Source: Deltaproteobacteria bacterium | GTDB taxonomy: Bacteria > Myxococcota_A > UBA9160 > SMWR01 | Reading direction: 5' to 3' | Length of the DNA: 33,130 bases | Assembly: GCA_019313245.1 (NCBI GenBank) | Contig: JAFDBP010000050.1 | Coordinates: 1-33,130, forward strand | Program-made: the position numbers and the translations under genes | In this document: positions 1 through 9,300 of the stretch, one piece after another | Layout: each line of letters begins with the position of its first letter | Numbering within the stretch: position 1 is the stretch's first letter | Notes under the pieces: model-generated | Database searches by the model: none | What the model was told of the DNA's origin: nothing | Seen by the model: the letters and a program-made list of their open reading frames with translations, nothing else

Positions 1-1070
1 CCCGTCGTCCACGGGAAGCGCGAGCCCTCGACGTTGACCGTGCTCGTCTGATTCAGACCCGTGTGATAGTAGTACGCCTTGTAGGTCACGATGTAACCCG
101 CGGTGACGACACCACCCTTCGTCTGGGCCGACGTTCCAATCGCCTCATAGCGCCAATTGTTCTCGCCGAGCGAGCAGCCGCCGTTGCGGTAGTAGCAGAC
201 CTTGGTCGTCAACGCGCCGAGCATCGTCATGGTGCCACCGAACTTGGCGGCGCCCTGCTTCACGTTGATGCTCGCGTTGGTGCCGCCCTGCTTCAGCAGA
301 ATATTGAAGCTGCCCGGCCCCTGACCCGGACCGAAGTAGCCCGCGTTGTTTCGAAGCGTCGCGTAGGTGTAGCTGTAGATGTAGGGGTAGATCGCCCCGA
401 ACTCGCCGACCACACCCGTCGTACGAAAACCGCTGCTCTTGCCTGCGGGGGGGCCGAGCGGAGCTGCGGCAAACGTGAACCCACCCTTCTGGGTTCCCGT
501 CGTGACCGCCGACCAACGACCGGCGACCGGTTGTCCCACTTGAACGAGACCCCTGCCGTCCGGTGTCGCGCCCGTGCTGGTTCCGGTGCACAGATCGTCA
601 CCGGGTTGGCCGTTCGGAGTGAAGAACGCGGGGTTTCGGTAGAACGGGGGAACCGGGCGTCCCGCCTTGCCGGTTGAGATGGCGGTCCCGCCCTTCTCCG
701 GGCGCACGGACGTTCCGTTGCCCCCCCAGTTGAACCACGGCACACAGAACAGCGCCTGCCCCTGAGAACCGCCCAGGGGAGCGAAGTTGCCGTTGCCGTC
801 CGTCGGCGTCGATTCGAACGGGCAGCGCGGCTGGTTGGGGTTGCACTGAATGTTCTGTGGCATTCCGAACGCCGAGTAGACATCCGACTCGGGCGCGCCG
901 CCGCCGCAGTGCGGGCCGGGGAAGGATCCGCTGGCTGCGACCGAGCATTCGTTGCCAAATGACTTGACGCTCCAGGATCCGTCGAACATCTGGTTCCCGG
1001 CCTGGGCCGTCGTAGCAATGACCCCAGCGCATAACAGGGCCACCGTTAACAGTCTGATGATGCATAACAT
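1..1070 (-). CDS. PEP-CTERM-type secreted protein paralog 1 (C-terminus beyond left edge of window)
   Basis: Minus-strand frame from ATG at 1070 stays open to base 1: MLCIIRLLTVALLCAGVIATTAQAGNQMFDGSWSVKSFGNECSVAASG...; co-linear with the two complete paralogs to its right; GGAGG ribosome site upstream. The ORF track does not list it, presumably because it runs off the edge. Confidence 0.85.
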   Translation of the reverse strand, partial: MLCIIRLLTVALLCAGVIATTAQAGNQMFDGSWSVKSFGNECSVAASGSFPGPHCGGGAPESDVYSAFGMPQNIQCNPNQPRCPFESTPTDGNGNFAPLGGSQGQALFCVPWFNWGGNGTSVRPEKGGTAISTGKAGRPVPPFYRNPAFFTPNGQPGDDLCTGTSTGATPDGRGLVQVGQPVAGRWSAVTTGTQKGGFTFAAAPLGPPAGKSSGFRTTGVVGEFGAIYPYIYSYTYATLRNNAGYFGPGQGPGSFNILLKQGGTNASINVKQGAAKFGGTMTMLGALTTKVCYYRNGGCSLGENNWRYEAIGTSAQTKGGVVTAGYIVTYKAYYYHTGLNQTSTVNVEGSRFPWTT

Positions 1071-1445
1071 GCCCTTCGAACCTCCGCTGTAGATCGGGAT
1101 GCGCTTTCCGCGCAGAGCCCACTTCCGTCTAGCCCACTGGATCAACCGATGAGCCAATACTCAATAACCAACTCCGAAACCAGCTTTCAAGATCCAGGTC
1201 TCCACGCGAAGCACAGAATCTCCAAGGGGATCAGGGCTCGGATGGGGATCCAAAACGGACCTATGAACGCGGCACAAGCACCCGCCATTTTCGCCTCCGC
1301 TCAGGTTGGGTGTCAAGCGAAAATCTGAGCGCTGACCGAGCGATAGGATCGAAGCCCGAGCTGCTTTCCGGCCCCGACGGAGCGTCGTCGCGGTGGCGCA
1401 CACGCATACGCAACGATCACTGCAAATGGCGCGTGCGAAAAAGAA

Positions 1446-1478
1446 AATCCCGGACGGTCGAAGTGACCGTCCGGGATT
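1446..1478 (-). terminator. Rho-independent terminator of PEP-CTERM paralog 2
   Basis: Perfect 14-bp stem AATCCCGGACGGTC/GACCGTCCGGGATT with 5-nt loop; on the minus strand followed by TTTTCTTTTT. Confidence 0.85.
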
Positions 1479-1520
1479 CCGATCGCAGTGCGATCGAATT
1501 CGAATCTCGAACTCGGACGC

Positions 1521-2840
1521 TTAGCGGCCGCGCATCCGGTAACCCACTCCGAGGAGTGAGAGACCCGCGACCAGCATCGCCCAGGTCTGCGGCTCCGGCA
1601 CGAACTTGATCCGGAGGATGCCGACACCACCCGTCTCGAAGTTCACCGCGGGCTGCAGCCAGCGCGTGAGCACGGGCGTCACCATCTGGATCGTACCCTT
1701 GCCACTGGTGGCGGTGCGATTGTCGAAACCCTGGGTGTAATGGACCGTCTTGTGCGGCCCACGCCCCGTGGCGGTGAGCGTCACGCTACCCGTCGTCCAC
1801 GGGAAGCGCGAGCCCTCGACGTTGATCGTGCTCGTCTGCTGCAGGGCCGTGTTGTAGTAGTAGGCCTTGAAGGTCACCACGTAACCGTTGGTCACGACAC
1901 CGTTCACCGTCGGAGCCGAAGTTCCGATCACGTCATAGCGCCAGTCGTTCTCGCCGAGCGAACAGCCACCGTTGCGGTAGTAACAGACCTTGGTCGTCAG
2001 CGCGCCCAACATCGTCATGGTCCCACCGAACTTGGCGGCACCTTCGCTCACCTTCATCCTCGCGATCGTGTTGGCGCCCTGCTTCTTCAGCACGGTGAAG
2101 TTGCCCGGTCCAGAGCCCGGGCCGAAGAAGCCCGCCTGGTTTTGGAGCGTCGCGTATGTGTAGCTGTACACGTAGGGGTAGAGGGCTGCGAACTCGCCGA
2201 CTTGACCCGTCGTCCGCATGCCGGCCTTACCGCCTGCCGGCGCCGCGCCAAACTGGAACGCGCCGCCCGTCGTCGTGGTCGCGCCCCAGGTACCTACGAT
2301 CGGCTCACCTTCCTGAACCAGGCCCTTGCCGCCCAGAACGCTGCGGCTGGTCGAGGTGCAGAAGGTGATTCCGGGTTGGCCACCGCTGGTGAAGAAAGCG
2401 GGGTTGCGATAGAGCGGCGGAATCTTGAATCCGGTCATGCCGGTGTAGAGGGCCGTCTCACCCTTGGCCGGGCGCGCGGTCGTTCCCAGGCCCTGCCAGT
2501 TTTCCCAGGGTGCGCAGTACTGCGCTACTTGCTGCGAGCCGCCCAGCGGGGCGAACATGCCGGTTCCGTTCGTCGGCGTCGACTGGAACGGGCAGCGCGG
2601 CTGGTTGGGGTTGCACTGGATGCCCTGCGGCATCCCGAAGGCTCCGTAATAGCTCGACTCGGCCGCACCCTGTCCGCAGTACGGGCCGGGCGTCGGATCG
2701 GTCGCGTCCACGCATTCGTTGCCGAACGACTTGACGGTCCAGGAACCCTCGAACAGCTGGTTCCCGGCCTGGGCAGTCGTGGCAACGGCAAGACCGATGC
2801 TCAACAGGCCCAGCCCTAACATTTTAGTGATGCCTAACAT
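1521..2840 (-). CDS. PEP-CTERM-type secreted protein paralog 2
   Basis: ORF 1521..2897; best start ATG at 2840 (MLGITKMLGLGLLSIGLAVATTAQAGNQLFEGSW) with GGAGG upstream; signal peptide; C-terminus FVPEPQTWAMLVAGLSLLGVGYRMRGR fits PEP + TM helix + Arg tail. Confidence 0.92.
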   Translation of the reverse strand: MLGITKMLGLGLLSIGLAVATTAQAGNQLFEGSWTVKSFGNECVDATDPTPGPYCGQGAAESSYYGAFGMPQGIQCNPNQPRCPFQSTPTNGTGMFAPLGGSQQVAQYCAPWENWQGLGTTARPAKGETALYTGMTGFKIPPLYRNPAFFTSGGQPGITFCTSTSRSVLGGKGLVQEGEPIVGTWGATTTTGGAFQFGAAPAGGKAGMRTTGQVGEFAALYPYVYSYTYATLQNQAGFFGPGSGPGNFTVLKKQGANTIARMKVSEGAAKFGGTMTMLGALTTKVCYYRNGGCSLGENDWRYDVIGTSAPTVNGVVTNGYVVTFKAYYYNTALQQTSTINVEGSRFPWTTGSVTLTATGRGPHKTVHYTQGFDNRTATSGKGTIQMVTPVLTRWLQPAVNFETGGVGILRIKFVPEPQTWAMLVAGLSLLGVGYRMRGR

Positions 2841-3278
2841 CTTTTCGATCCTCCGTTGTGTATGGGAGCGCGCTCCGTACGCGGGCTTCCGCTTCACCTC
2901 GGTTCACCTGGATCCGCTAGACCCAACTAGCGAACTAACATTCGAATCCCCGAAGAAACTTCTAATCCCAGCGCAAACCGGGGCTCGCTTGGGAACCCAA
3001 AAGGAACCGATGAACGTGGCAGCCCTTTCCCACCACGAATTGCCCCATAATTGCCTACGGCCAATTCGAGTGTCAAGCGAAAAAATGATCGAGTGGGAGA
3101 AGATACGCGGAAAATCGAGCGGGCTTTTTGGCCTCTGCAGCCACAGCCCAATCGCCCCCTGGGGAGATCTGGGGTTCGGCGATCTTTATCAGATGAGGCC
3201 AAAACGCCTCAAGAGGCGAGCGCACAGAGTCGCGGCAACCCCACCCGTAACCGCAAGTGGTTGTCACAAAAGAGAAAA

Positions 3279-3306
3279 CCCCGGACGGTCGCAGGACCGC
3301 CCGGGG
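3279..3306 (-). terminator. Rho-independent terminator of PEP-CTERM paralog 3
   Basis: CCCCGGACGGTC/GACCGCCCGGGG stem (one mismatch), 4-nt loop, followed on the minus strand by TTTTCTCTTTT; related in sequence to the hairpin at 1446-1478. Confidence 0.8.
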
Positions 3307-3350
3307 TCTCGATCGCAGCGCGATCGAATTCGACTCTCGAGCTCGGACGC

Positions 3351-4688
3351 TTAGCGCCCGCGCATCCGGTAACCCACTCCGAGGAGCGAGACACCCGCGA
3401 TCAGCATCGCCCAGGTCTGCGGCTCCGGAACGAACTTGATCCGGAGGATGCCGACACCGCCCGTCTCGAAGTTCACCGCCGGCTGCAGCCAGCGCGTGAG
3501 CACGGGTGTCACCATCTGGATCGTACCCTTGCCGGTGGGGGTGGTGGTATTCCGATTGTCGAAGCCCTGGGTGTAGGCGACCGTCTTGTGCGGCCCACGC
3601 CCCGTGGCGGTAACCGTCACGCTGCCCGTCGTCCACGGGAAGCGCGAGCCTTCCACGTTGATCGTGCTCGTCGCCATCAGCGCCGTGTGGTAGTAGTAGG
3701 CCTTGAAGGTGACCACGTAACCGTTGGTCACGACACTGCTCATCGTCGGAGCAGACGTTCCGATCACGTCGTAGCGCCAGTCGTTCTCGCCGAGCGAGCA
3801 GCCACCGTTGCGGTAGTAACAGACCTTGGTCGTCAACGCGCCCAACATCGTCATGGTTCCACCGAACTTGGCGGCACCTTCGTTCACCCGCATCCTCGCG
3901 ACGGTATTGGCGCCCTGCTTCTTCAGTACGCTGAAGTCGCCCGGTCCAGAGCCCGGACCGAAGAAGCCCGCCTGGTTCTTGAGCGTGGCGTAGGTGTAGC
4001 TGTACACGTAGGGATAGAGGGCCCCGAACTCACCGACTTGACCGGTGACCCGGATGCCCGAGGAGCCGGTCGCCGGAGCTGCGGGGAAGCTGAAGCCGCC
4101 CTTCTGGGTGCCGGTCGTGGTGGCGCTCAACGTGCCGACGATCGGATTGCCCGCCTGTACCAGGCCCTTGCCGCCGGGCGTCGCGCCCGTGGTGGTCGCC
4201 GTGCAGGAGGTGGTGAGGGGTGCGCCGCCGCTGCTGAAGAACGCGGGGTTGCGGTAGAGCGGCGGAATCTTTCCGCCCTTCATCCCGGTGTAGAACGCCG
4301 TCTCGCCCTTGGCCGGTCGCGCGGTCGTTCCGTTGCCCTGCCAGTTGGCCCACGGCGCGCAGTACTGCCCCACCTGCTGTGAGCCTCCCAGCGGGGCGAA
4401 CATGCCGGTTCCGTTCGTCGGCGTCGACTGGAACGGGCAGCGCGGCTGGTTGGGGTTGCACATGATGCCCTGCGGCATGCCGAAGGCCGAGTAGACCGAC
4501 GACTCCGGCGCACCGTTTCCGCAGTACGGGCCGGGGCTCGTTCCGGTAGCCGCGACCGAGCACTCGTTGCCGAATGCCTTGACGGTCCAGGAACCTTCGA
4601 AGAGCTGGTTCCCGGCCTGGGCGGTCGTGGCGACGGCGATGCCGACGCTCAACAGGCCGACCATTAACAGTCTGTTGATGAATAACAT
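3351..4688 (-). CDS. PEP-CTERM-type secreted protein paralog 3
   Basis: ORF 3351..4739; best start ATG 4688 (MLFINRLLMVGLLSVGIAVATTAQAGNQLFEGSW), GGAGG upstream; ends FVPEPQTWAMLIAGVSLLGVGYRMRGR; highly similar to paralog 2. Confidence 0.92.
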   Translation of the reverse strand: MLFINRLLMVGLLSVGIAVATTAQAGNQLFEGSWTVKAFGNECSVAATGTSPGPYCGNGAPESSVYSAFGMPQGIMCNPNQPRCPFQSTPTNGTGMFAPLGGSQQVGQYCAPWANWQGNGTTARPAKGETAFYTGMKGGKIPPLYRNPAFFSSGGAPLTTSCTATTTGATPGGKGLVQAGNPIVGTLSATTTGTQKGGFSFPAAPATGSSGIRVTGQVGEFGALYPYVYSYTYATLKNQAGFFGPGSGPGDFSVLKKQGANTVARMRVNEGAAKFGGTMTMLGALTTKVCYYRNGGCSLGENDWRYDVIGTSAPTMSSVVTNGYVVTFKAYYYHTALMATSTINVEGSRFPWTTGSVTVTATGRGPHKTVAYTQGFDNRNTTTPTGKGTIQMVTPVLTRWLQPAVNFETGGVGILRIKFVPEPQTWAMLIAGVSLLGVGYRMRGR

Positions 4689-4960
4689 GTCTGTGAACCT
4701 CCGATCTGGATTGGGGGCGCTCGCAGAGTCGACTCCCATCTAAAGTGCGGGGCCTATACCCATCAATCGGGCCTAAAATCCCACGCACGTCAGAGAGATC
4801 GGCAGACCGAAGCGGGCAATCAAGCGATCTGTAGGGCGAAAAGGTGATCGAGGTCGCTTTTTTGGGGATCAGCCGCAATCGGGGCGGAAATTTGCGGAGT
4901 GGCGGGAACTTTCGGCAATCGGATGTCGAATCCCCCACGGGGATCCCTCCTCCCCATCCC

Positions 4961-5097
4961 TTGTGTCCCGAAGATTGTGCTGATCGCGATCAATCCCCTG
5001 GACGATCGGGGTGTTGGGCGATGGGTGGCGTTGCGGGTGCGGAAGTAGATGCCGTCACTGCGCAATCTCCAAAGCGAGCACAATCTTCGGAACACAA
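4961..5097. repeat. TIR-flanked element copy 1 (MITE/REP-like)
   Basis: Begins TTGTGTCCCGAAGATTGTGCT and ends AGCACAATCTTCGGAACACAA (21-bp terminal inverted repeats, one mismatch); contains the perfect palindrome TGATCGCGATCA; near-identical copy 150 bp downstream. Confidence 0.8.
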
Positions 5098-5110
5098 CCA
5101 TCTTCCCCCC

Positions 5111-5247
5111 TTGTGTCCCGAAGATTGTGCTGATCGCGATCAATCCCCTGGACGATCGGGGTGTTGAGCGATGGGTGGCGTTGCGGGCGCGGAAGTAGAT
5201 GCCGTCACTGCGCAATCTCCAAAGCGAGCACAATCTTCGGAACACAA
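5111..5247. repeat. TIR-flanked element copy 2 (MITE/REP-like)
   Basis: Same 137-bp sequence as 4961-5097 with about 2 substitutions (TTGGGCG/TTGAGCG, GGGTGC/GGGCGC); the repeat period of 150 bp includes the 13-bp pyrimidine spacer. Confidence 0.8.
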
Positions 5248-5313
5248 CCATCTTCCCCTACAGTGGTCGCCGCTCGTTCAGTGGAGCACGCTCAGCAGGA
5301 GGCTCGCCCGTCA

Positions 5314-6324
5314 ATGAAATGGATCGCTGTCATCTTCGTCGCGCTCGCGCTCGCGTTGGGCTTCTTCCTCGGACGCGCGACTGCCCCGGCTCCCGAGACC
5401 GAACTCGCGAGCGTGGACTCATTTCGACAGTCGCTCGAGGACCCGGACTGGCTGACGCGCACGTATCGCTTCAGCTCCTTCCTCATGGGCCTGAATCCGG
5501 AGAACCTGCCGGAAGCGCTCGAGGCGCTCGAACCTCACCTGCCCTGGCTGCTCACCGATGAGTTCCGACTCTTCATGCTCGCGTGGACGCGGTTCGATCC
5601 GGTCGGGGCGTTCGCACAGGCGCAGGCCTGGCCGCCGCAGATCCGCCGCAATGCGGGGGGGACTGCCATGTACGCCTGGGGATTCCGCAATCCGCTGGAG
5701 GCCGTGCGCGCGCTGAGTGCCGTCGAGGATCCCGACCTGCAGGAGTTCTGGGGGGCGCGGCTGCTCGCAGGATGGGCGCACGGCGAGTACCGGGACAGCG
5801 CGAGCGATTACATCGCCAAGATGCCAGAAGGTACGATCCGACTGTCGTACCTCGGAACGCTTGCGTGGGAGATTTCGAAAGAGGGCCCCGAGGCCGTGAT
5901 GCGCTGGGCGGAGGAGGTGTCGGACGAGCCATTGCGCTTCAAGCAGGGCGTCTTCCTGAAGGCGGCCAGCACACTGGCCGGTGTCGATGCCCCCGGGACC
6001 GCGCGTTGGCTGAGCGGCCATCTGGAACACGATTACGTGGACGACGCGCTGATGATCGTGGCCGCGAGTTGGGCGACGAACGATGGCCTCGAGGCCATGG
6101 AGTGGCTCACCGGGCTCCCCGCTAGCGAGAAGCGGGACACCGCCGTGAGAGCCGGCTTCCGGGTCTGGCACGGTCGCTCGCCGAGGGAAGCGGAGCGCTG
6201 GCTGGAATCGGTCAGCCCCGCCTTCGCGGTCGATCCCGCGGTGCACTTCATGATAGAGCGCACTCGCGAGAAGAGACCCCAGGTCGCGCGGAGGTGGGCT
6301 ACACGACTGGCGAGCAAGCCGTAG
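5314..6324 (+). CDS. Membrane-anchored/secreted hypothetical protein with helical-repeat character
   Basis: ORF 5161..6324; ATG 5314 gives MKWIAVIFVALALALGFFLGRATAPAPETELASV (N-terminal TM) after AGGAGG; downstream Ala/Leu/Trp-rich repeats. Confidence 0.75.
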   Translation: MKWIAVIFVALALALGFFLGRATAPAPETELASVDSFRQSLEDPDWLTRTYRFSSFLMGLNPENLPEALEALEPHLPWLLTDEFRLFMLAWTRFDPVGAFAQAQAWPPQIRRNAGGTAMYAWGFRNPLEAVRALSAVEDPDLQEFWGARLLAGWAHGEYRDSASDYIAKMPEGTIRLSYLGTLAWEISKEGPEAVMRWAEEVSDEPLRFKQGVFLKAASTLAGVDAPGTARWLSGHLEHDYVDDALMIVAASWATNDGLEAMEWLTGLPASEKRDTAVRAGFRVWHGRSPREAERWLESVSPAFAVDPAVHFMIERTREKRPQVARRWATRLASKP

Positions 6325-6367
6325 CGCAACCATTCCCGTCGAGTTCACCGCTCGGCGAAGGGCGCGC

Positions 6368-9300
6368 TCAGCGTGGGACCGACTGCGAAACCTCGCGGTT
6401 GCGCGCAGGGTCGACCTCTCCGACGCCCTGACGCACCGTGTAGCTCGCATTCGTCGCGAGGTTCGGTAGGGCCTGTCGCTCGCCGTTCGGCCAGATGATC
6501 TGCACGTCCACCGACCGCGATTGCCCGACACCGACGTGTAGCTGCTTGGGGTTCATCGACAGATAGCCCGAGCCGGCTTGCACGTCGCGGCGGACGCGGG
6601 TTCCATCTTCGAGGGTCGCGACGATCCGCGCACCGACGGCATCCCGGCTGCTGCGCAGGTCGGGTTCGAGGGGAAAGCGCTCCGCGAGCCAACTCGGCGC
6701 TCGATCTCCCAACTCTGCGATCCAGCGTCGAACCTGCACACCGAACCACTTCCAACCGCAATCGGCAAACTCGACACAGGTGGCATCCGGATTGCTCGAG
6801 CGGTTGGGGTCGCCGACGAGTCGCAGCTTGATCCAGCCCCCTCCCCGCTTCTCGGCGATGTTGCGCAGGAAGACCGCCGGCGCGTGGAAGTTGTTCACCG
6901 CGATGTCGAGATCGCCGTCTCCGTCGTAGTCGAGGTAGGCAGTGCTTCGCGAGTTCGCCGCGAAGTTGGCGCCGCTCCCGATCGAAACATCCTTGAGCGT
7001 TCCAGCTTCGTTCAGGAAGAGCATGTTCGACTCGCGACGGTGATCCAGTAGGAGTTCGCGCGTCTCTCGATTGGGATCCACCGGTCGGTAGACCATCGAG
7101 AACGTATTGTAGTCGTTGGTCCCGTTGACGAGATACAGGTCGTCATCGCCGTCGTGGTCCAGATCCAGGAATTCGCCGTCCCACGACCAGCCGGTAGAGC
7201 GCAAACCCCGCTCGAAACGCTCGAAGGGCACGTATCTCACGAGCCGGCCCTGTTCGAGGTGGGACATGTAGAACATGTTCGATTCCTTGGTCTGCATCCC
7301 CGACATCGAACTCAGATCGAAACCGACTGTGTTGTTGGGATCGGGGAAGAAGAACTTGTCGTCCTTCACGAGCATGGCCAGGTTCGAAATGTAGATGTCG
7401 GGGAAGTCGTCGTCGTTCATGTCGGTGATCGCGACGTTCATCGAGTGATAGGCCTTGATGACCCCGAGGGCCGGAGCCGCGTTTTCGAACTTTCCGGAGC
7501 CCAGATTTCGGAAGAACGCGTTTCGACCGTAGTCGTTGGCCACGATGATGTCCTGGCGTCCGTCCCGATCGAAGTCGACGTGCGATACCGCCTGGCTCCA
7601 GCCCACGTCCGCGGTCCCGCTGCCCTCGGTCACGTCCTCGAAGCGCATCCCGCCCAGGTTGCGGAACAGCTTGTTCGGCAGCGCGTTCTGGTTGTTCTTG
7701 TCGACGGTCGGAACCTCGCCGCGAAGGTAGTTGCCGAAGTAGGCGATGTAGATGTCGAGGAGACCGTCCGAATCGAAGTCGAAGACGGCGGCCGGTCCCC
7801 CGATGATACCCTCGCCTCCGAGCCCCGAACCACGCGTCACATCCTCGAAGTGCGCTCCGCCGACGTTGCGGTAGAGGCGATGATTGTCGTTTGCATAGGT
7901 AATCAGGATATCCTGCTGCCCATCGTTGTCGAAGTCCGCGATGATCGGATTGCGGGCTTCGCCCGGGCTGCCATCGGCTCGCAACCAGTCGATGCCGGCT
8001 TCCCGAGTCGCATTGCTGAACGCACCGCGGCCGTCGTTCAACAGCAGCGCATTCCCCGCTCCGCCGACGAACAGCAGATCGATGTCGGAGTCTCCATCGA
8101 CATCCTCTGCGGCGACTCCACCGCCCGAGAACGTGGGCGGCGTCTTCAACTGCTTGTGCCGGAACGCTCCCAACCAACTCGATGAGCGGTGGATGAAATC
8201 GACTCCCACCTCGGCGGTTACGTCGGAAAAGAAGCCTTTTGCATCGACCTCCCCGCTCTGGTTCGGGGCGGATGCGATCCGACTTCGCGCCTCGGAGGCC
8301 TCGGGAGTGTCGTGGTGCCGGCGAGCGCGCTCGCGGATGACGGGCGCGGCCGCCTCGATGTCGACGGGCCGAAGGCGGACGGTGTAATCACTTTCGCGAG
8401 CGATGACCCCCGCCACGCGCAGGAGAAGCACACCGTATTGCGAGATGCCCTCGGCGAGAACCTCCGCTGCGAACGGATCTGGAAGAACCGAATCCGACGG
8501 AACCGCGTGGGCCGCCCGCCGCAGCGACCGCCAATGCGTAGCAAAATCCCGAAAGGAATCGCACTCGAAGACCTCGAGTGTGATCTGCTCGTCCTGAGAG
8601 AGCCGGCCGAAGACGTGGACGTCCTCGAACTCGTCGATTTCACTCGGGATGAGCTGTTGGGTGGCGGCCATGGCTTCGGCGCGCCGAATCAACGGATCGC
8701 CGGCTCTGCGGGCCCGTCGTTCGGCCTCGCGCAACAGCTCACCTGCAAACGCATCGAGTTGATTTTCGAAACTGGCGATGAGCTTGCGGCGCTCATCGAT
8801 CATCGACGACACCGGCTGCCGCGCATAGAAGCGGCTGATGTTGAAGACGAGAAGCCGGATCTCCTCGCGATCATCGAGTTGGTTGTAGTTGCGATAGGCG
8901 GCGGACTTGCGCGCGACGATCTCGTCGAGGAGCGCGAGCGCCCGGGCGCGACCCTCGGCGCTCGCGGGCGCGTCGATGCGACCGGCCGAATCGGGCATCG
9001 CGAGTTTCCCATCCGTGCCCGGGAAGAGCTCAGCCCAGGCCGCCCTCATCTCGGGCTCGCCAATCTCGTCCTTACTGCGCTCGCGCGCGGCACGGTCCGC
9101 GAGCAGCAACGCGCTCAGGGCGACGACGTCGAGGGCGTTGCGAATTTCGTCGATGCTCTTGGGTTCGAGGTCGAGCAACGGGGCGCCGCCCAACACCATG
9201 AAATTCTGTTGCACGGCGAGGATCGCGCGCAGCGAGTAGGCGATCGACGCGTAGTGGGTCGCGCGGATCTGCGGAATCGCAATCGGAGCGACGCCTGGAA

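Noticed and set aside
1240-1330. Sigma-54 (-24/-12) promoter for PEP-CTERM paralog 1
   Set aside because: TGGCGGGTGCTTGTGC resembles TGGCAC-N5-TTGC, but the GG-to-GC spacing is off by one, so not supported.
1740-2819. Plus-strand ORFs (1740..2819, 3051..4382) antisense to the PEP-CTERM genes
   Set aside because: Low-complexity Arg-rich antisense frames recurring in the paralogs because the sense genes are duplicated.
4820-5251. Minus-strand 143-aa ORF with a 50-aa internal repeat (MVVFRRLCSLWRLRSDGIYFR...)
   Set aside because: The repeat is only the in-frame translation of the 150-bp tandem TIR element (150 is divisible by 3); no RBS or recognisable domain supports coding.
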